A stretch of 64,000 bases of DNA from Hofstenia miamia (GCA_900660155.1 CABFPE010000134.1:862167-926166), one strand, 5' to 3'; shown: positions 13,023 through 25,260, counted from the stretch's first letter. Numbers and translations are program-made. Notes: generated by a model not told the origin, from the letters alone.

Positions 13023-15199
13023 TTACGATAAAACATTATATTCAACATGCTTGTGCTTGAAGCACATGTGAGGAACTTCATCTGAACCATTAGGACAGTC
13101 ATTACGGTGGTCACACATTCGATCGACGGGCACACAGAAAGTTTTATCTGTGCAAAGGAACATGTCTTCTGTACACTTGGGATTAGGCCCAGTCCCAAGA
13201 AGTGGAATATGACAAGAGGTCTCATCGGTTCTATCCTGACAGTCGATGTTTCCATTGCATGTGTGCCAAACAGGGATGCACTGATGGGTGCGCGAACAAG
13301 CGAATTCTTCTGTTCTGCATGAATAAACAATTTTGGAAGGTGGCTTCACGACGCAGTGATCTTCGTCATCTCCATTATGGCAATGAAGTGTGCCATCACA
13401 AACCTATTTTATAGTTAGTAAATAGGATAATTAGAAATTCATACCATGTCCCAATGAATGCAGAAAGAGCGATCACTGCAAACATAGCCTTTGCACATTT
13501 CCGGAGGACAAAATGATTCATCCGAATAATCTCCACAATCATTGTTCATGTCACACACCTTCGTCTCATCAATGCAAACATCGTTTCTGCATTTGTACTC
13601 TTTCATCATACAATCGCGATATGCAGATTTGCACAAATGAGCAGTTTCGTCTGAATTGTCACCGCAATGGTCTACACGGTCACAAGTTAAATCACCATTA
13701 ATGCATTTCCCGTTATCACATACAAATTCGTCAAGAGAACACTTGGGAAGAACTGGACAGAAGACCTCATCTGAGCCATCAACGCAGTGATTAATGCCAT
13801 CACAGTGTAGCTCCCCATCAATACAGTCCCCATTTCGACATTTGAAATCCGTGTAACCGCATTTTTCTTTTTCTGGCTTCATGGGTGGTCGAACGCAGAA
13901 CGTACCTAAAATCATATAAAAATGGAAAGTTCTATACAATTACCTTCATCGGACTGATCGTAACAATCGTATTTTCCATTGCACACTGATGTATGGTGTA
14001 AACAGGTTCCATCTCTGCATACGAATTGAAATATTGAGCATTTTAAGGGCATCGCAGTAGTTATGGGAGGTGGACAGAATATACCTTCATCAGACCTATC
14101 TGCACAGTCAGGACGGCCATCACATACATACTCTTCGGCAATACACTTTCCACTATCCGTACAAATGAATTCATTTTTTGAACATCTAGGCTCAGGAGTG
14201 GTTTCTTCGATAGTGGGACAAAATAATCCTTCATCAGAAGCATCATCGCAATCAATATTCTGATCACAAACCTTGCTTACAGGTATGCAAGTTTGACTTC
14301 GACATACGTACTCATCTGTATCACAAATGTATTTCACAGCAGGAGGCTCCTCAACCGGAGTGCAGAAGCTTCTTTCGTCAGAACCATCTTCACAGTCACT
14401 CTTGCCATTGCACACTTTAGTATGGTGAATACAATTACCATTCGTGCAAACAAACTCATCGCGATCGCACACCCGTTCTGTAGTTGCTGCAGACGTGGTC
14501 TTTGGACAATTCCATTCATCATCATGATATACAGGACAATCCTTTATGCCATCACACATAGCATTTCGGTGTAAACAGCTGCCATCGGATTTGCATTTGT
14601 ATTGATCTGCTCCACACAAACGGGCAGGTGCAGTAGTAGTTGGGGGTTCAGTTGGTGGGCCACACTTCGACTCATCACTCCAATCTCCGCATTCATTCAC
14701 TCCATTACATTCACACGTTTCTGCAACGCATTTACCTAAAACAAGATCATTACTCTGAAATGTAAATTTCCACAACCATTGTCACAAGTAAATTGGTCGG
14801 AGGCACAATTAGGACTTTTTGGCGGAAGCATTGGGCATATTTTGGTGTGTTCATCTGTTCCATCTGCACAATCTTCTGTTCCATCGCAAATCCATGTTTC
14901 AGGTATACATTGGTAAACCTTTTTGCATAGGAATTCGTTGGGTTTGCAGGTTGGTTGTTTAAGACAATGCTTTTCGTCAGTGTCATCTCCACAATCGTTT
15001 TGACCATTGCAGAGGTACGCTAATCTAATACACCCACCGTTGTTGCACTGAAACAATCCTTTGCACTGGAATTTCTTCCAGTCCTTTCCCGGATTTCCGG
15101 ATACTATATTGCCTAAAAGATGTTTCATAAATCTTACTGCATATAAACCTTACCCACTGACGCAATAATGAATAATAGAAACAAATTGAAAGTTTTCAT
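13023..15199 (-). CDS. Secreted protein with 14 LDLa repeats (left copy)
   Basis: Five exons on the minus strand: 15199-15154, 15112-14777, 14735-13944, 13905-13445 and 13403-13023. The introns are 41, 41, 38 and 41 bp with GT-AG ends. Together they give 2016 nt, 671 residues. The chosen ATG starts MKTFNLFLLFIIASVG, a compact signal peptide. It is followed by 14 LDLa modules with the six-Cys pattern and the acidic calcium-binding end (CxxxxDCxDxSDE), some joined by Pro/Thr-rich linkers such as PPTEPPTTTAP. No EGF repeat, beta-propeller, transmembrane segment or cytoplasmic tail follows; the chain ends 13 residues after the last Cys (EYNVLS). It should be an extracellular ligand-binding array. 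The frame stays open upstream to 15580 (MFREKF...), so a longer N-terminus is possible. Compared with the right copy I see about three amino-acid differences (F/C in the signal peptide, P/S, A/G). Confidence 0.9.
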
Positions 15200-15580
15200 T
15201 CTACAATTTTTATTGTAGCGGATGCTAAGCACATGCTCTTTTATAGCAAATTTAGTATTAAATTCTGCTAAACACCGAACAGCAAAACTATCTCTTTGAC
15301 CAGTTTTGTTGTCACGTTTCATTAAACACTTAGTGTAAAAAACAGAGTTATCAACACGCTGTAGACTATGTTTAAAATTTTGATTTGAAATACTAATTCT
15401 CTTTAATAAGCAACATATACATTTTTGATGACTCGTAATGTAGTTAATCGTATTCCGATTTAATTCACTATTGCCTTCATTTTTTCTTAAGTTACCTTTA
15501 TAAAAATTATTTGCATTTTGTTGGTATGCTGAAGATTTGTTCATAGATCCCTTTTCCTTGTAAAATTTTTCCCTAAACAT
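15200..15580 (-). other. Open leader frame upstream of the left LDLa gene
   Basis: 127 in-frame codons without a stop before the signal-peptide Met, starting MFREKFYKEKG. It is Lys/Asn-rich and resembles nothing I know. The matching right-arm frame differs at about seven residues, a higher rate than in the LDLa part, which suggests 5' UTR or a weakly constrained extension. If translated, it would put the signal peptide inside the protein. Confidence 0.4.
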
Positions 15581-15633
15581 TGCCCTCTCCTTATATTAAT
15601 GATAATTTTAAAACTAACTACTTTAGAGCTTAT

Positions 15634-15678
15634 CTAAGGCTCCTTTATTTAACAAAAACATTTATATGACACCCTGTA
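15634..15678 (-). repeat. Mariner-TIR-like sequence upstream of the left LDLa gene
   Basis: On the minus strand it begins TACAGGGTGTCATATAAATG, close to the TACAGGGTGTCCATTAAATA end of the mariner element at 16202. It lies about 100 bp before the leader ORF and is duplicated in the right arm at 35751. Confidence 0.45.
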
Positions 15679-15860
15679 AACTATATTTAAAATATTGATT
15701 TGAGTTACTAGATGTAATTTTCGTTAATAATTTAATATTTTATTGTTGTTAAGATCTTTAGTATTTTTAACAAAAGCATTAGAATAAAAAATATATTTCC
15801 TCAACTTTAGCATCGCCAATTTACAAAAATTCCCTCTAAATATGCACTATTTTGTTAAAA

Positions 15861-16201
15861 GAAAAAATATTGATAGTACTGTATTATGTAATGGTAAGTC
15901 ATTATAGATATTTTTTCCGTATTGACAGAACACTCAATATACACTTCTTCTTAAAAACTGTTAGCTAGTTTGTAAATACGTTTGAGATTGTTGGAAATTA
16001 GTTTCTCCCTTATGATGATTCCAGTGATGAAGCATTTTTTATGATTGTAGTTCATCTAGATCCTAATTAAGTGAAACTGGTTATAAACAAGGATTATGCA
16101 TTTTTAAAAGCCTATGATAAGCACAAGGTCATACATAAATTTGATAATGATTGTTTTCCAAGAAAATGAAATGTTCATCAGAATAATTAAAAAATAATTT
16201 A
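15861..16201. other. Spacer between LDLa arm and mariner, nothing recognised
   Basis: AT-rich, with no coding or repeat signal. The T at 16200 and A at 16201 form the TA target site of the mariner element. Confidence 0.5.
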
Positions 16202-16685
16202 CAGGGTGTCCATTAAATATTTGCCAAAATAAAAGGCTGATAAATCGTATCTACATTATTCAATGGATGTAATTACGCTATGGTCTTGTCGCTAATTTGT
16301 GGGGATTCGATTTTTTGTTCAAATGCTTCACCTTTCATTTCGATTTTCAAATTAATTATTTAAAAATCGTTCAGAATAAGTTTGCATTTAATTTAAAATG
16401 GATCTTGAACTTTCCGATAAAATTTTGCTTTTGGAATGTTATATTATTGGTGGAAAGTCAATCACCACTGCCATACGAGCTTTCTGCACTGAAAAGCGGA
16501 TAAAAATGACCGCAACAAACCACCTTTTAAATCAGTGGAGTACTTGATCAAAAAATTCTACGAAACTGGAAGTTTGCTTAAGCAGAAACCACCGGGCCGT
16601 TCGTCGAATGATTTTTTTATTGAAGAGGTGAAATCTCACGTCGAAGAATTTGAAGGAAACGTATCCACAACATTACATTTGATTG

Positions 16686-17685
16686 NNNNNNNNNNNNNNN
16701 NNNNNNNNNNNNNNNNNNNNNNNNNNNNNNNNNNNNNNNNNNNNNNNNNNNNNNNNNNNNNNNNNNNNNNNNNNNNNNNNNNNNNNNNNNNNNNNNNNNN
16801 NNNNNNNNNNNNNNNNNNNNNNNNNNNNNNNNNNNNNNNNNNNNNNNNNNNNNNNNNNNNNNNNNNNNNNNNNNNNNNNNNNNNNNNNNNNNNNNNNNNN
16901 NNNNNNNNNNNNNNNNNNNNNNNNNNNNNNNNNNNNNNNNNNNNNNNNNNNNNNNNNNNNNNNNNNNNNNNNNNNNNNNNNNNNNNNNNNNNNNNNNNNN
17001 NNNNNNNNNNNNNNNNNNNNNNNNNNNNNNNNNNNNNNNNNNNNNNNNNNNNNNNNNNNNNNNNNNNNNNNNNNNNNNNNNNNNNNNNNNNNNNNNNNNN
17101 NNNNNNNNNNNNNNNNNNNNNNNNNNNNNNNNNNNNNNNNNNNNNNNNNNNNNNNNNNNNNNNNNNNNNNNNNNNNNNNNNNNNNNNNNNNNNNNNNNNN
17201 NNNNNNNNNNNNNNNNNNNNNNNNNNNNNNNNNNNNNNNNNNNNNNNNNNNNNNNNNNNNNNNNNNNNNNNNNNNNNNNNNNNNNNNNNNNNNNNNNNNN
17301 NNNNNNNNNNNNNNNNNNNNNNNNNNNNNNNNNNNNNNNNNNNNNNNNNNNNNNNNNNNNNNNNNNNNNNNNNNNNNNNNNNNNNNNNNNNNNNNNNNNN
17401 NNNNNNNNNNNNNNNNNNNNNNNNNNNNNNNNNNNNNNNNNNNNNNNNNNNNNNNNNNNNNNNNNNNNNNNNNNNNNNNNNNNNNNNNNNNNNNNNNNNN
17501 NNNNNNNNNNNNNNNNNNNNNNNNNNNNNNNNNNNNNNNNNNNNNNNNNNNNNNNNNNNNNNNNNNNNNNNNNNNNNNNNNNNNNNNNNNNNNNNNNNNN
17601 NNNNNNNNNNNNNNNNNNNNNNNNNNNNNNNNNNNNNNNNNNNNNNNNNNNNNNNNNNNNNNNNNNNNNNNNNNNNNNNNNNNNN
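16686..17685. other. Assembly gap of 1000 N
   Basis: Exactly 1000 N, so likely a placeholder of unknown true size. The sequence on its right edge is a LINE tail, so the gap probably contains a LINE A insertion. Confidence 0.95.
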
Positions 17686-17720
17686 TAAAGATTGTCTTAT
17701 CTTATCTTATCTTATCTTAT
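17686..17720 (+). mobile_element. LINE A-type (TTATC)n 3' tail
   Basis: Reads TAAAGATTGTC followed by repeated TTATC units. The same tail ends LINE A at 10802. It is inserted in the mariner element, with the body hidden in the gap. Confidence 0.6.
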
Positions 17721-18889
17721 TTAAAATGGATCTTGAACTTTCCTATAAAATTGTGCTTTTGGAATGTTATATTATTGGTGGAATGTCAATCACCACTGTC
17801 ATACGAGCTTTCTGCACTGAAAAGCGGATAAAAAATGACCGCCACAAACCACCTTTTAAATCAGTGGAGTACTTGATCAAAAAATTCTACGAAACTGGAA
17901 GTTTGCTTAAACAGATTCTAACAAACTGGAAGTTTGCTACTGTAATGATTACTCTGTTTATTGTTTTGCCTACACAAAATAAAATGTGTGCAATTTAGCA
18001 AAAGTTAATGATACTTTTTCGTATCCACAACATTACATTTGATTGAATAATTGGATAACCAATTGGATGCATATTTGATTGAATAGTGAATAAACAAAAT
18101 CAGATAGAAATTGAAATTAGGGTAAATTAGATGTCCATTTCCCAAGTTTTCTCCGTAAATCAAACTAAAAATGAAGCATGTAATATAAGCAAAAATCCAA
18201 ATCCCCACACATAATAAGCAAGATAAGAACGTTACCATACTCATAAAACCATTTTCCTATGAATTATTAGCTTTTAATTTTGGCAAGTATTTAATGGACA
18301 CCCTGTATNTTACTCTGTTTATTGTTTTGCCTACACAAAAATAAAATGTGTGTAATTTAGCGAAAGTTAATGATACTTTTTCGTATCCACAACATTACAT
18401 TTGATTGAATAATTGGATAACCAATTGGATGCATATTTGATTGAATAGTGAATAAACAAAATCAGATAGAAATTGAAATTAGGGTAAATTAGATGTCCAT
18501 TTCCCAAGTTTTCTCCGTAAATCAAACTAAAAATGAAGCATGTAATATAAGCAAAAATCCAAATCCCCACACATAATAAGCAAGATAAGAACGTTACCAT
18601 ACTCATAAAACCATTTTCCTATGAATTATTACCTTTTAATTTTGGCAAGTAATTAATGGACACCCTGTAGAACCTGTGCTTCAATCAGTGCGTACCTGTG
18701 CGTACACTAGAGCCAGTACAGACACAAAATATATCAACAGCTCGTGCTTGTTTCCCAGAGGAACATTTCAAACAACTCAAGCGTTTTTTTCGGATGGATG
18801 ACCAATGAAATCTCCAGATGATTGCTTTTCTTTTAGAAGAGATGCTTAGAAAACTTTCTGTGCAAAACTTAGACAATATATACATGTTA

Positions 18890-18913
18890 TATATATATAT
18901 ATATATATATATA
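18890..18913. repeat. (AT)n microsatellite
   Basis: Pure AT run that abuts the left end of the TIR element at 18915. Confidence 0.9.
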
Positions 18914-20129
18914 TTAGGGTGGGTCGTTTACAATTTTTTTTTCAAATTTTTATTTGCCTCGTGTGGTTTTGGGTAACTAGGGGTAAAATAATTGTAAATG
19001 CAAAATTTCAACTTAATTGGTCTATCAATGGCGAGCGAAAATGACATTGAAATTTTGGCGAAAATCAAAATATCCCAAGATATGAAAATGCGTCTTTGTT
19101 TAAATTATTTAAATATAAAGGTAACATAAGTATGAATATAGGTTTTTTGAAGATTTTTGGAATAGACACAACAAATATTTTTTTGTGATAATTTCTATGT
19201 ATGCATCCATACTTATCTCAATCAGACAAAAATCACCAAAACGTTGAATTTGTTTACTGAAAATAACATAAAAGAGTTTTATTATGGATTTATTTCCATT
19301 TTACAAAATAGAATATTTAACAATCACCAAATTTAAATTTTTTTTTAAAGAACGAAAATAAATACATTTAAATTTAATATTACAATGATTATTTTTTTGG
19401 ATGATCGATACTTGATGATTTGTGCAACGGTTGAGATGCTGTGGATAACACTATTTAATGAGTTTGTGGTCTAGATTTCACAGATTAGACATGAATTGCT
19501 TGAGCCCTAACCACCATATCTTGATAATAGAAGTGTAGCATTTCCCCGCTGTAAAATTACTGACAATTGCTGGAAAAAATATGTAGAAATCGTATTCAGA
19601 TCGCAAGAGGCACTTCTGGCAGAAGACATAAAAAACAACTTGAAGAATACTTTGATAGCAATTAATAACAATCCTCCTAGAGCTTCCACTGATAGTGGTA
19701 TGAAGGATATACCAGCAGCATAAGAAATGAAGTGGTAAATATTTTAGTATACAATATTTGGAAGTAATCTTCTTTTGTTAAAGTGAAGAAATTCGGAGTG
19801 AATTCGGTTTGATGATTTATTGTGGCGGATGCTAGCTTTGCCAGTAGGAGTGTTGCATCCTCAATATATAATGCTTTCTAAGAACATGACTCGCTGTTTT
19901 GAATTCAATGGTTGTGATTCTACAAACCTAAACATTGTAACATTGTTCGAAGAGGAGGCATTATTACTTTACTTGAGCAAACTCTTGAACACAGGGGCAA
20001 TAAGGCTCATATGCATGTTGGATGCCCATTAGCTCCCACTTCGGCGTCTTTTGTGAAGCTTGACCGTGAGAATTCTGGGGATAAGACGTTCAAAGAAAAT
20101 ACGGCTTATTGGTATTACAGATATGCAAA

Positions 20130-20477
20130 TAGGGTGGCAAACGGGTCGACAAAGCCAAAAGTTAAGTCGGGCCGGGTCATGGGTCAAAATTTTGGACATT
20201 GCCGGGTCAGAGAAATGTATTGTTTGAAGGATTTCCCTGAAATATTAGTAGAAAACTAACCATGCATTTCCATTTAGTATACATTCTGCTAAGCTATAAA
20301 AAACCTACTAGTAAACTAATGTTAATGACATTATTTTATGTTAGTTTTATCAGACATTTGCAAATACAACTCGGTCAAAAGCTGACTACTGCCCCAAGGA
20401 TCGGGACGGGTAATGGGTTAATTTTCTGCGTGTCGGATTGGTCGTGGGTCAAAATTTGTGACTTGTTTGCCACTCTG
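20130..20477. mobile_element. hAT-like MITE, GGGTC-rich family, copy 1
   Basis: The ends are inverted: TAGGGTGGCAAACGGGTC at the left and, read in reverse, CAGAGTGGCAAACAAGTC at the right. The interior is rich in GGGTC/GGGTCAAAATTTG near both ends. No 8-bp target duplication could be matched. Copy 2 lies 450 bp to the right. Confidence 0.6.
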
Positions 20478-20811
20478 GACAGAACAATAAGCACAATACA
20501 TAATGAAGTATATTGATCTCCTATTTGGAAGAGAACATATGTCTTAATGGAATAAAAAATTTAATAACAATAAATTCTGGAATACATAGATATCTAAAAA
20601 ATTAAAATAGGAATTCTGCAATTTGTGTAATCATAAGATTTGGGTATAGGAAAATATTTAGAGAAAACGTTGGGTGATGCAAGACGAAAATATTATCTAA
20701 TATTGCAGCACTTAAAAAATAAGAGTACAAAAAGTACTCATTACCTAAGACATTGGAATTCTAGAATTTACTATCTAATTTTTTGAATTTATATATGTAT
20801 GTATGTATGCG

Positions 20812-20840
20812 TGTATATATATATATATATATATATATAT
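20812..20840. repeat. (TA)n microsatellite
   Basis: TA run following TATGTATGTATGCGTG, between the two MITE copies. Confidence 0.9.
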
Positions 20841-20928
20841 GGTATTTGTAAATTGATCTTAAAAAATTAAAAATATTGAAGCAATTAGTGGGAATTTACC
20901 TACTCTATTGCTTCAAGATACCTAAAGA

Positions 20929-21260
20929 TAGAGCCCCACGGGTCGGGTCAAAGAAAAGTTGGATCGAGTCATGCGTCAAATTTTTGAAAATCGCCCTGTC
21001 AGAGAAATCTATTATTTGTTTCCCTGAAATATTAGTGGAAAACTAACCATGCATTTGAATTTAGTATACAATCTACTATTCTGTATAAAACATACTCCTA
21101 AATTTATGTTAATGATATTTTTTTCATGCAAATTTTGTCAAACATTTTCAAATACAACTCGGGTCTAAACCTGACTGTCTGACCCATAGATCGGGTAGTG
21201 GATCAAATACTATGGGCCTGTCGGGTCGGGTCATAGGTCAAAATATGTGTTGCCAATCTG
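20929..21260. mobile_element. hAT-like MITE, GGGTC-rich family, copy 2
   Basis: The interior aligns with copy 1 over most of its length (shared CCCTGAAATATTAGT, GAAAACTAACCATGCATTT and TTTAGTATACA). The right end, read in reverse, is CAGATTGGCAACA; the left end is eroded. Divergence from copy 1 is substantial, so both are old. Confidence 0.55.
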
Positions 21261-21702
21261 ATGCAAATTATATTTTGCATAACTTGAAAATATCCAAAAA
21301 ATGGATTTGTAAGCTTTATTGTACCTAATTATGCCTCGTTTGCTTGGCGACATGATCGTGTTAACCCTAATTATACTAGTGTTACTTTTAATTAACAAAT
21401 TACTTTGTCCACATTGTGAACAATTCTAACCAAGCCTGATAATAATATTGAACGCCTTTTACATTGACACATCTATGGGGTTGGGTCCGTGCATGCATTT
21501 ATGAAGATTTATGCTAAAACTTATTCTTGTGCCTGAACTACATGCAAATAAGATTTCTTATTCAACGAGAAATCCATTTTCTCTCGTCAATATTGCACCA
21601 ATATGGCTGAAATTTTGCATGATAATTGTTTTACTCTTAGTTATTCAAAACCACACGAGGCAAATCGAAAATAAAAAACAACTTCTTAATGAGTCACCTT
21701 AA

Positions 21703-23590
21703 TATATATAGTGTGTAATACAGTCGAGCAATTGTCAGGTATAATTTACCTACACATATTGTAATTGACTGGTTTAAATCATTCTCTATTAGGGATCTTA
21801 GATGGTATACATATGGACCATAAAATTCGATGTTTTTGGGGGACTTGTCCTGCGCCTGAAAACAGTGGGCTATTGATTGATATGGCCTATAAAGCATTTG
21901 CTCTAGATACAAGAGACCATGCAAAAAATAACTAGTTAGCCTGTAATCTAAAAACATTTTACTTAGCACCTGTTTGTATAAAGGTAAGTCGCCTGTACTG
22001 TTAATATCTTCAATACATGAGGGTAGCCCACACAAGGACAAAAATTTACCAGAAATGTTATCATTTTGCAATTTCACAAAATCACATGGAGAATGTGACT
22101 AATCATTATCGTTCTTGTTTCAAATGCAGGAGATAGCAACATGTTTTTGTTTTTTACCATAATTCTTTTGCATTGCTACTTTCAATGATTATATATCCTG
22201 CATCAAAGAAGTTCATGCAATTTCTACAGTTCATAATAATTTGCGGTGACTTATCTCTATGACGATAGTCCTGTTTTGAATTGATCACCTGGAACTTCTA
22301 AGAAAAATAATTCACAATTTACTAATAATTATGAAGCAATCATTTATAATTCATAAGATATTGAAGATAGTACAAATATGAATGGCTATCTTCATGTGAC
22401 GTTCATATTGTAATTAAACGATTGATTTTAAATACTCTTTCTTGTGATAGTGTTCTCCTTGATGTTGATATAAGAAATTAAGATAAGTGATGACCACATC
22501 ATATCTGTTCAGCTCCCCACATGACTTAGCGTATGATTCAGTTGGTGAATTTGATATGTAATTTGAAGTCATTCTTTTGTATTTTTAGGCCAAGAAATAC
22601 ATTCTATAATGAATTCAGGGCTGTGTGTCAACTGAGAAGAGATGGCTAAATGACTTTGCATTGGCAATATATCCATTCAGCATGTATGCAATGTCTCATT
22701 CTTTTGTGACCAATAGAATCATAACTAGTATAATAGTGAGGAACATTGTCGCTGAGCTTAATTATATATTTTCTTGTTTTTAATATATATACTTTCGAAG
22801 CATATTTCTAATTAAATATAATGATTGTAAATGAATTTTATATCCACGTTCTAATTAAAAACCTCATGCTTGCACAGAAAAATAGACGTTGCCATGTAAG
22901 TCCATTTACTTTTCGCAGTGTTTTGTTTATGTAGATAATATATTGAATAATTCTTCTGTTGAAAATCTACAATCTTATTATATTTTTAAATTTTAATGGT
23001 TCACCAAAGTCAAGGTGTATATCTTGGCCAAAGTCAACAATTCTGTATAAGTTTTAAGGTGCAATTCTGCAACAAAGTTTTCTCAAAGATTTGGAAGTAT
23101 GCAGTGCTAGTGCTTTGAAATGCGAAAAACATGCTCACAACAAAAAACGGCCAATAAAAGCGTTCCAGTTTTTACAAAGTTAACTCTCTATGCAGTATGC
23201 GATTTACAAATTTTAACATGTCCTTCTCAAATATGCCATTCTTTAAAGGCGTTTTAAAGACAAGGCCATGACAAGGTCAAACACTTAGTATTTAGCGAAG
23301 GCCACCCTGACTATGTCAAATTTATAATTTTGTCCTTCATTTCTTGAATTTCATTCAAATATTTTAACTTATAATAATATTGAAAATATATTTTTCTTAC
23401 TGAATATAAAAAATATCTTAATAAACTTTAATTGTTTCGTTCTTAAATATTATTATTTTTAATTCAAAAACATGATCTACTAGTAAATAAATAATAATAA
23501 AAACATCAACTAACGTCTATTAATTTCTGCATAACTTAGCAATTTTTTTTTACTTTTCATAAGGCATATTAGTTGTTTTGCGCAAATCGT
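21703..23590. other. AT-rich sequence with one unassigned minus-strand ORF
   Basis: An open frame of 127 codons runs 22077-21694 on minus. Its part GDLPLYKQVLSKMFLDY faintly recalls a LPxyxxVL block that I associate with some invertebrate transposases, but the similarity is too weak to call. The rest (to 23590) is AT-rich, without features. Confidence 0.25.
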
Positions 23591-25260
23591 TCAGAAATAT
23601 ATTTGACAAAATACGATACACCTTTGATTCAAAAGAAATGTGATAAAAATATAACTGCTGTAAAGTCTCAAAAATTCGCTCCAACATGGCACGAAAAATT
23701 TTTTAGAAAAGCTTTCAAAGAGATATAGTTCATCCGACGGATAAACTAATTTTCCACGATTTAGTGGTGACCAAAACTTGGCATACTCTGAAAGAACAGC
23801 AGAATCTGGATTACCTTCATTGCAGGGCTTATTCACTTTAAAGGCAATGTATCCAGCAATGTAAATAAGAGTCATTTTCTCATCAATAGCAAGATCACCA
23901 ATAGAACTAAGCAGATCATCTAAAATAGTACTGTATTTACCCAATAAGTCTTTATCGCTTATGTTAATGCACATGCTACACATGTGAGAGTAGTTCTTTT
24001 CCAAATCAATAAAACCTTGACATTTCAAAAGTGAAGCTGCACGATCTATCATCTTAAAAACATCCGCTACATGAATATAATAGGTGTTGGAAATGCCCAA
24101 AGTGTTTTTCAAAATCATCATCCAATATTTGGCCAAACAACACAAAGTCATGACGAAGAGGCACTGAACATGACAGTAAATAGTTTGCAAGATCGCAATA
24201 CACTAAACAGTTATGATAAAGACTTTCAGAAGTTTCTAAAGTCAATCTTCGTTCTCTGATTTGTTTATTGACTGGAGACAAAAAGAGCTAACTTTCATAA
24301 GTCTTTGAGAAACTCCAACTGAGAGTAATTAGATGAAGTGACAGATTTACTATCGACGACTGCTTTCACTAAGATATTTTACATTTGTAATCTTGAAAAA
24401 TTTATCAAAAATATCGATAAGTTTGGAAGTATCCGTGGCTTTTTGAGATGTCCCACTGTATACTTTAAGAGCTGCTAACGTTTGTTGAAGAAAAACCTTT
24501 CTTGCTAATAACACTTTTTGAAGTTGAATTTTTGATGGAGCAATGCCAGATTCTGTTAATGGAGAAAGTTTGACTAAAAAATAATTTTCAGCAAAATAGA
24601 GTTTTCGTAATTCCGCCCAGTAAGCAGTTTTAGTAGGATCATCAAAACAAAAGAAATCCAATTGTTTAAACTTTTCGGAATAGAAGTTGTTGCGTAAACA
24701 TTTAATAATGTGTATGTTTCCATACAATAAAAAGAAAGGTTGTTCTGCATCAGCTGGATTTTGCACACGCCAAGACTTTGAAGGATCACTGCAAACAAAA
24801 TTCTTATGCTTAATATAGCTTAGATTAACTTTATTTCTATCAACTATTGATCCTAATGCTTTACCACCAGCACTGTGTACGAGTTTGCAGCAATCAACCA
24901 CAAAACTATGTCAGCTGTTAATCGAGAAAGCGGAATTAGCTTAAGTACAAAAAGCGGATTTTCGTTCAGTAAACAGAGTTCTGCACATAATACATAGCAT
25001 AGCAGTTGTCAACCTGTCATCATTTTTCGCTTTTCCAAATACTTCTCAACTGTGAAAGGCAAGCGATGGCTTAATATATATTTCATCAATTAATAGCATG
25101 CAAACTCGTGATTTTTCTGGGGCATTTAAGACCAAGGTAGATAGGAGAAAATTTGCATCTGAAAGTTTACTTGTCGAGCAAGTAATACGCTGCAGTGTTC
25201 GTAGGCTTGGTACTGATTGTAGGAAATCACACAAATGTTTCTATAATGTCCTTGAAATAG
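23591..25260 (-). pseudogene. P-element-like (THAP9-type) transposase fossil
   Basis: Minus-strand pieces in order. 25234-25046: SVPSLRTLQRITC and then LLIDEIYIKPSLAFHS, matching the DEI motif of P-type transposases. 24901-24350: VDCCKLVHSAGGKALG, RVQNPADAE and IHIIKCLRNNFYS, matching the family's DxxHLxKxxRN block. 24190-23591: a helical domain with LIYIAGYIAFKVNKPC, matching the C-terminal YIAGY motif of the family. At least two stops and one frameshift separate these pieces, so the gene is dead. No THAP zinc finger and no terminal repeats were found. Confidence 0.75.

Larger units (their letters stand above)
12855..15860 (-). repeat. Left arm of ~3.0-kb inverted duplication
   Basis: Inverted copy of 35569-38575. 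In the central part every left coordinate plus its right partner sums to 51429, for example stop codons 13023 and 38406 and leader ORF starts 15580 and 35849, so there is no net indel across more than 2.5 kb. The outer ~170 bp next to 13000 carries many substitutions and small indels. The inner edge is at about 15860, after AATATGCACTATTTT. Confidence 0.92.
16202..18667 (+). mobile_element. Tc1/mariner-type transposon with internal duplications
   Basis: The ends are CAGGGTGTCCATTAAATATT at the left and the inverse complement with few changes at the right (...AATGGACACCCTG), about 35-bp TIRs flanked by TA (16200-16201 and 18668-18669). The ORF from ATG 16398 encodes a helix-turn-helix N-terminus (MDLELSDKI...LLECYIIGGKS, then FKSVEYLIKKFYETGSLLK and PPGRSS), the DNA-binding type seen in mariner-like and DUF4817 proteins. 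One missing A near 16506 shifts the frame. A 1000-N gap (16686-17685) removes the middle. After it come a LINE tail and a second copy of the N-terminal coding region (ATG at 17726). The 3' end occurs twice, 17949-18307 and 18310-18669, divided by a single N at 18309. No catalytic DDE motif is visible. Confidence 0.8.
18915..21702. mobile_element. DNA transposon-like element with ~135-bp inverted repeats, family unknown
   Basis: The left end starts TTAGGGTGGGTC and the right end, read in reverse, TTAAGGTGACTC. Both continue with the shared words TTTGCCTCGTGTGGTTTTG, then GTAAAA.AATT, TGCAAAATTTCA and GAGCGAAAATG or GAGAGAAAATG, to about 19050 and 21565. Both ends abut AT-repeat sequence. The interior has no recognisable transposase. 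Two related GGGTC-rich MITE-like units (20130-20477 and 20929-21260) have inserted inside. Confidence 0.6.

Noticed and set aside
14293-14574. Several ORFs of 60-100 codons inside the LDLa genes in other frames and on the other strand
   Set aside because: Shadows of the LDLa coding frame; they occur in both arms because the arms are copies.
16535-17998. Very long ORFs through the N gaps (16535-17998, 16683-17831, 29152-29461, 51248-51929)
   Set aside because: Most of their codons are N. Only the mariner N-terminus at the edges is real coding sequence.
18005-18606. Twin hydrophobic 79-codon ORFs on minus (18244-18005 and 18606-18367)
   Set aside because: They lie in the duplicated 3' part of the mariner, antisense to it; the duplication, not selection, explains their identity.
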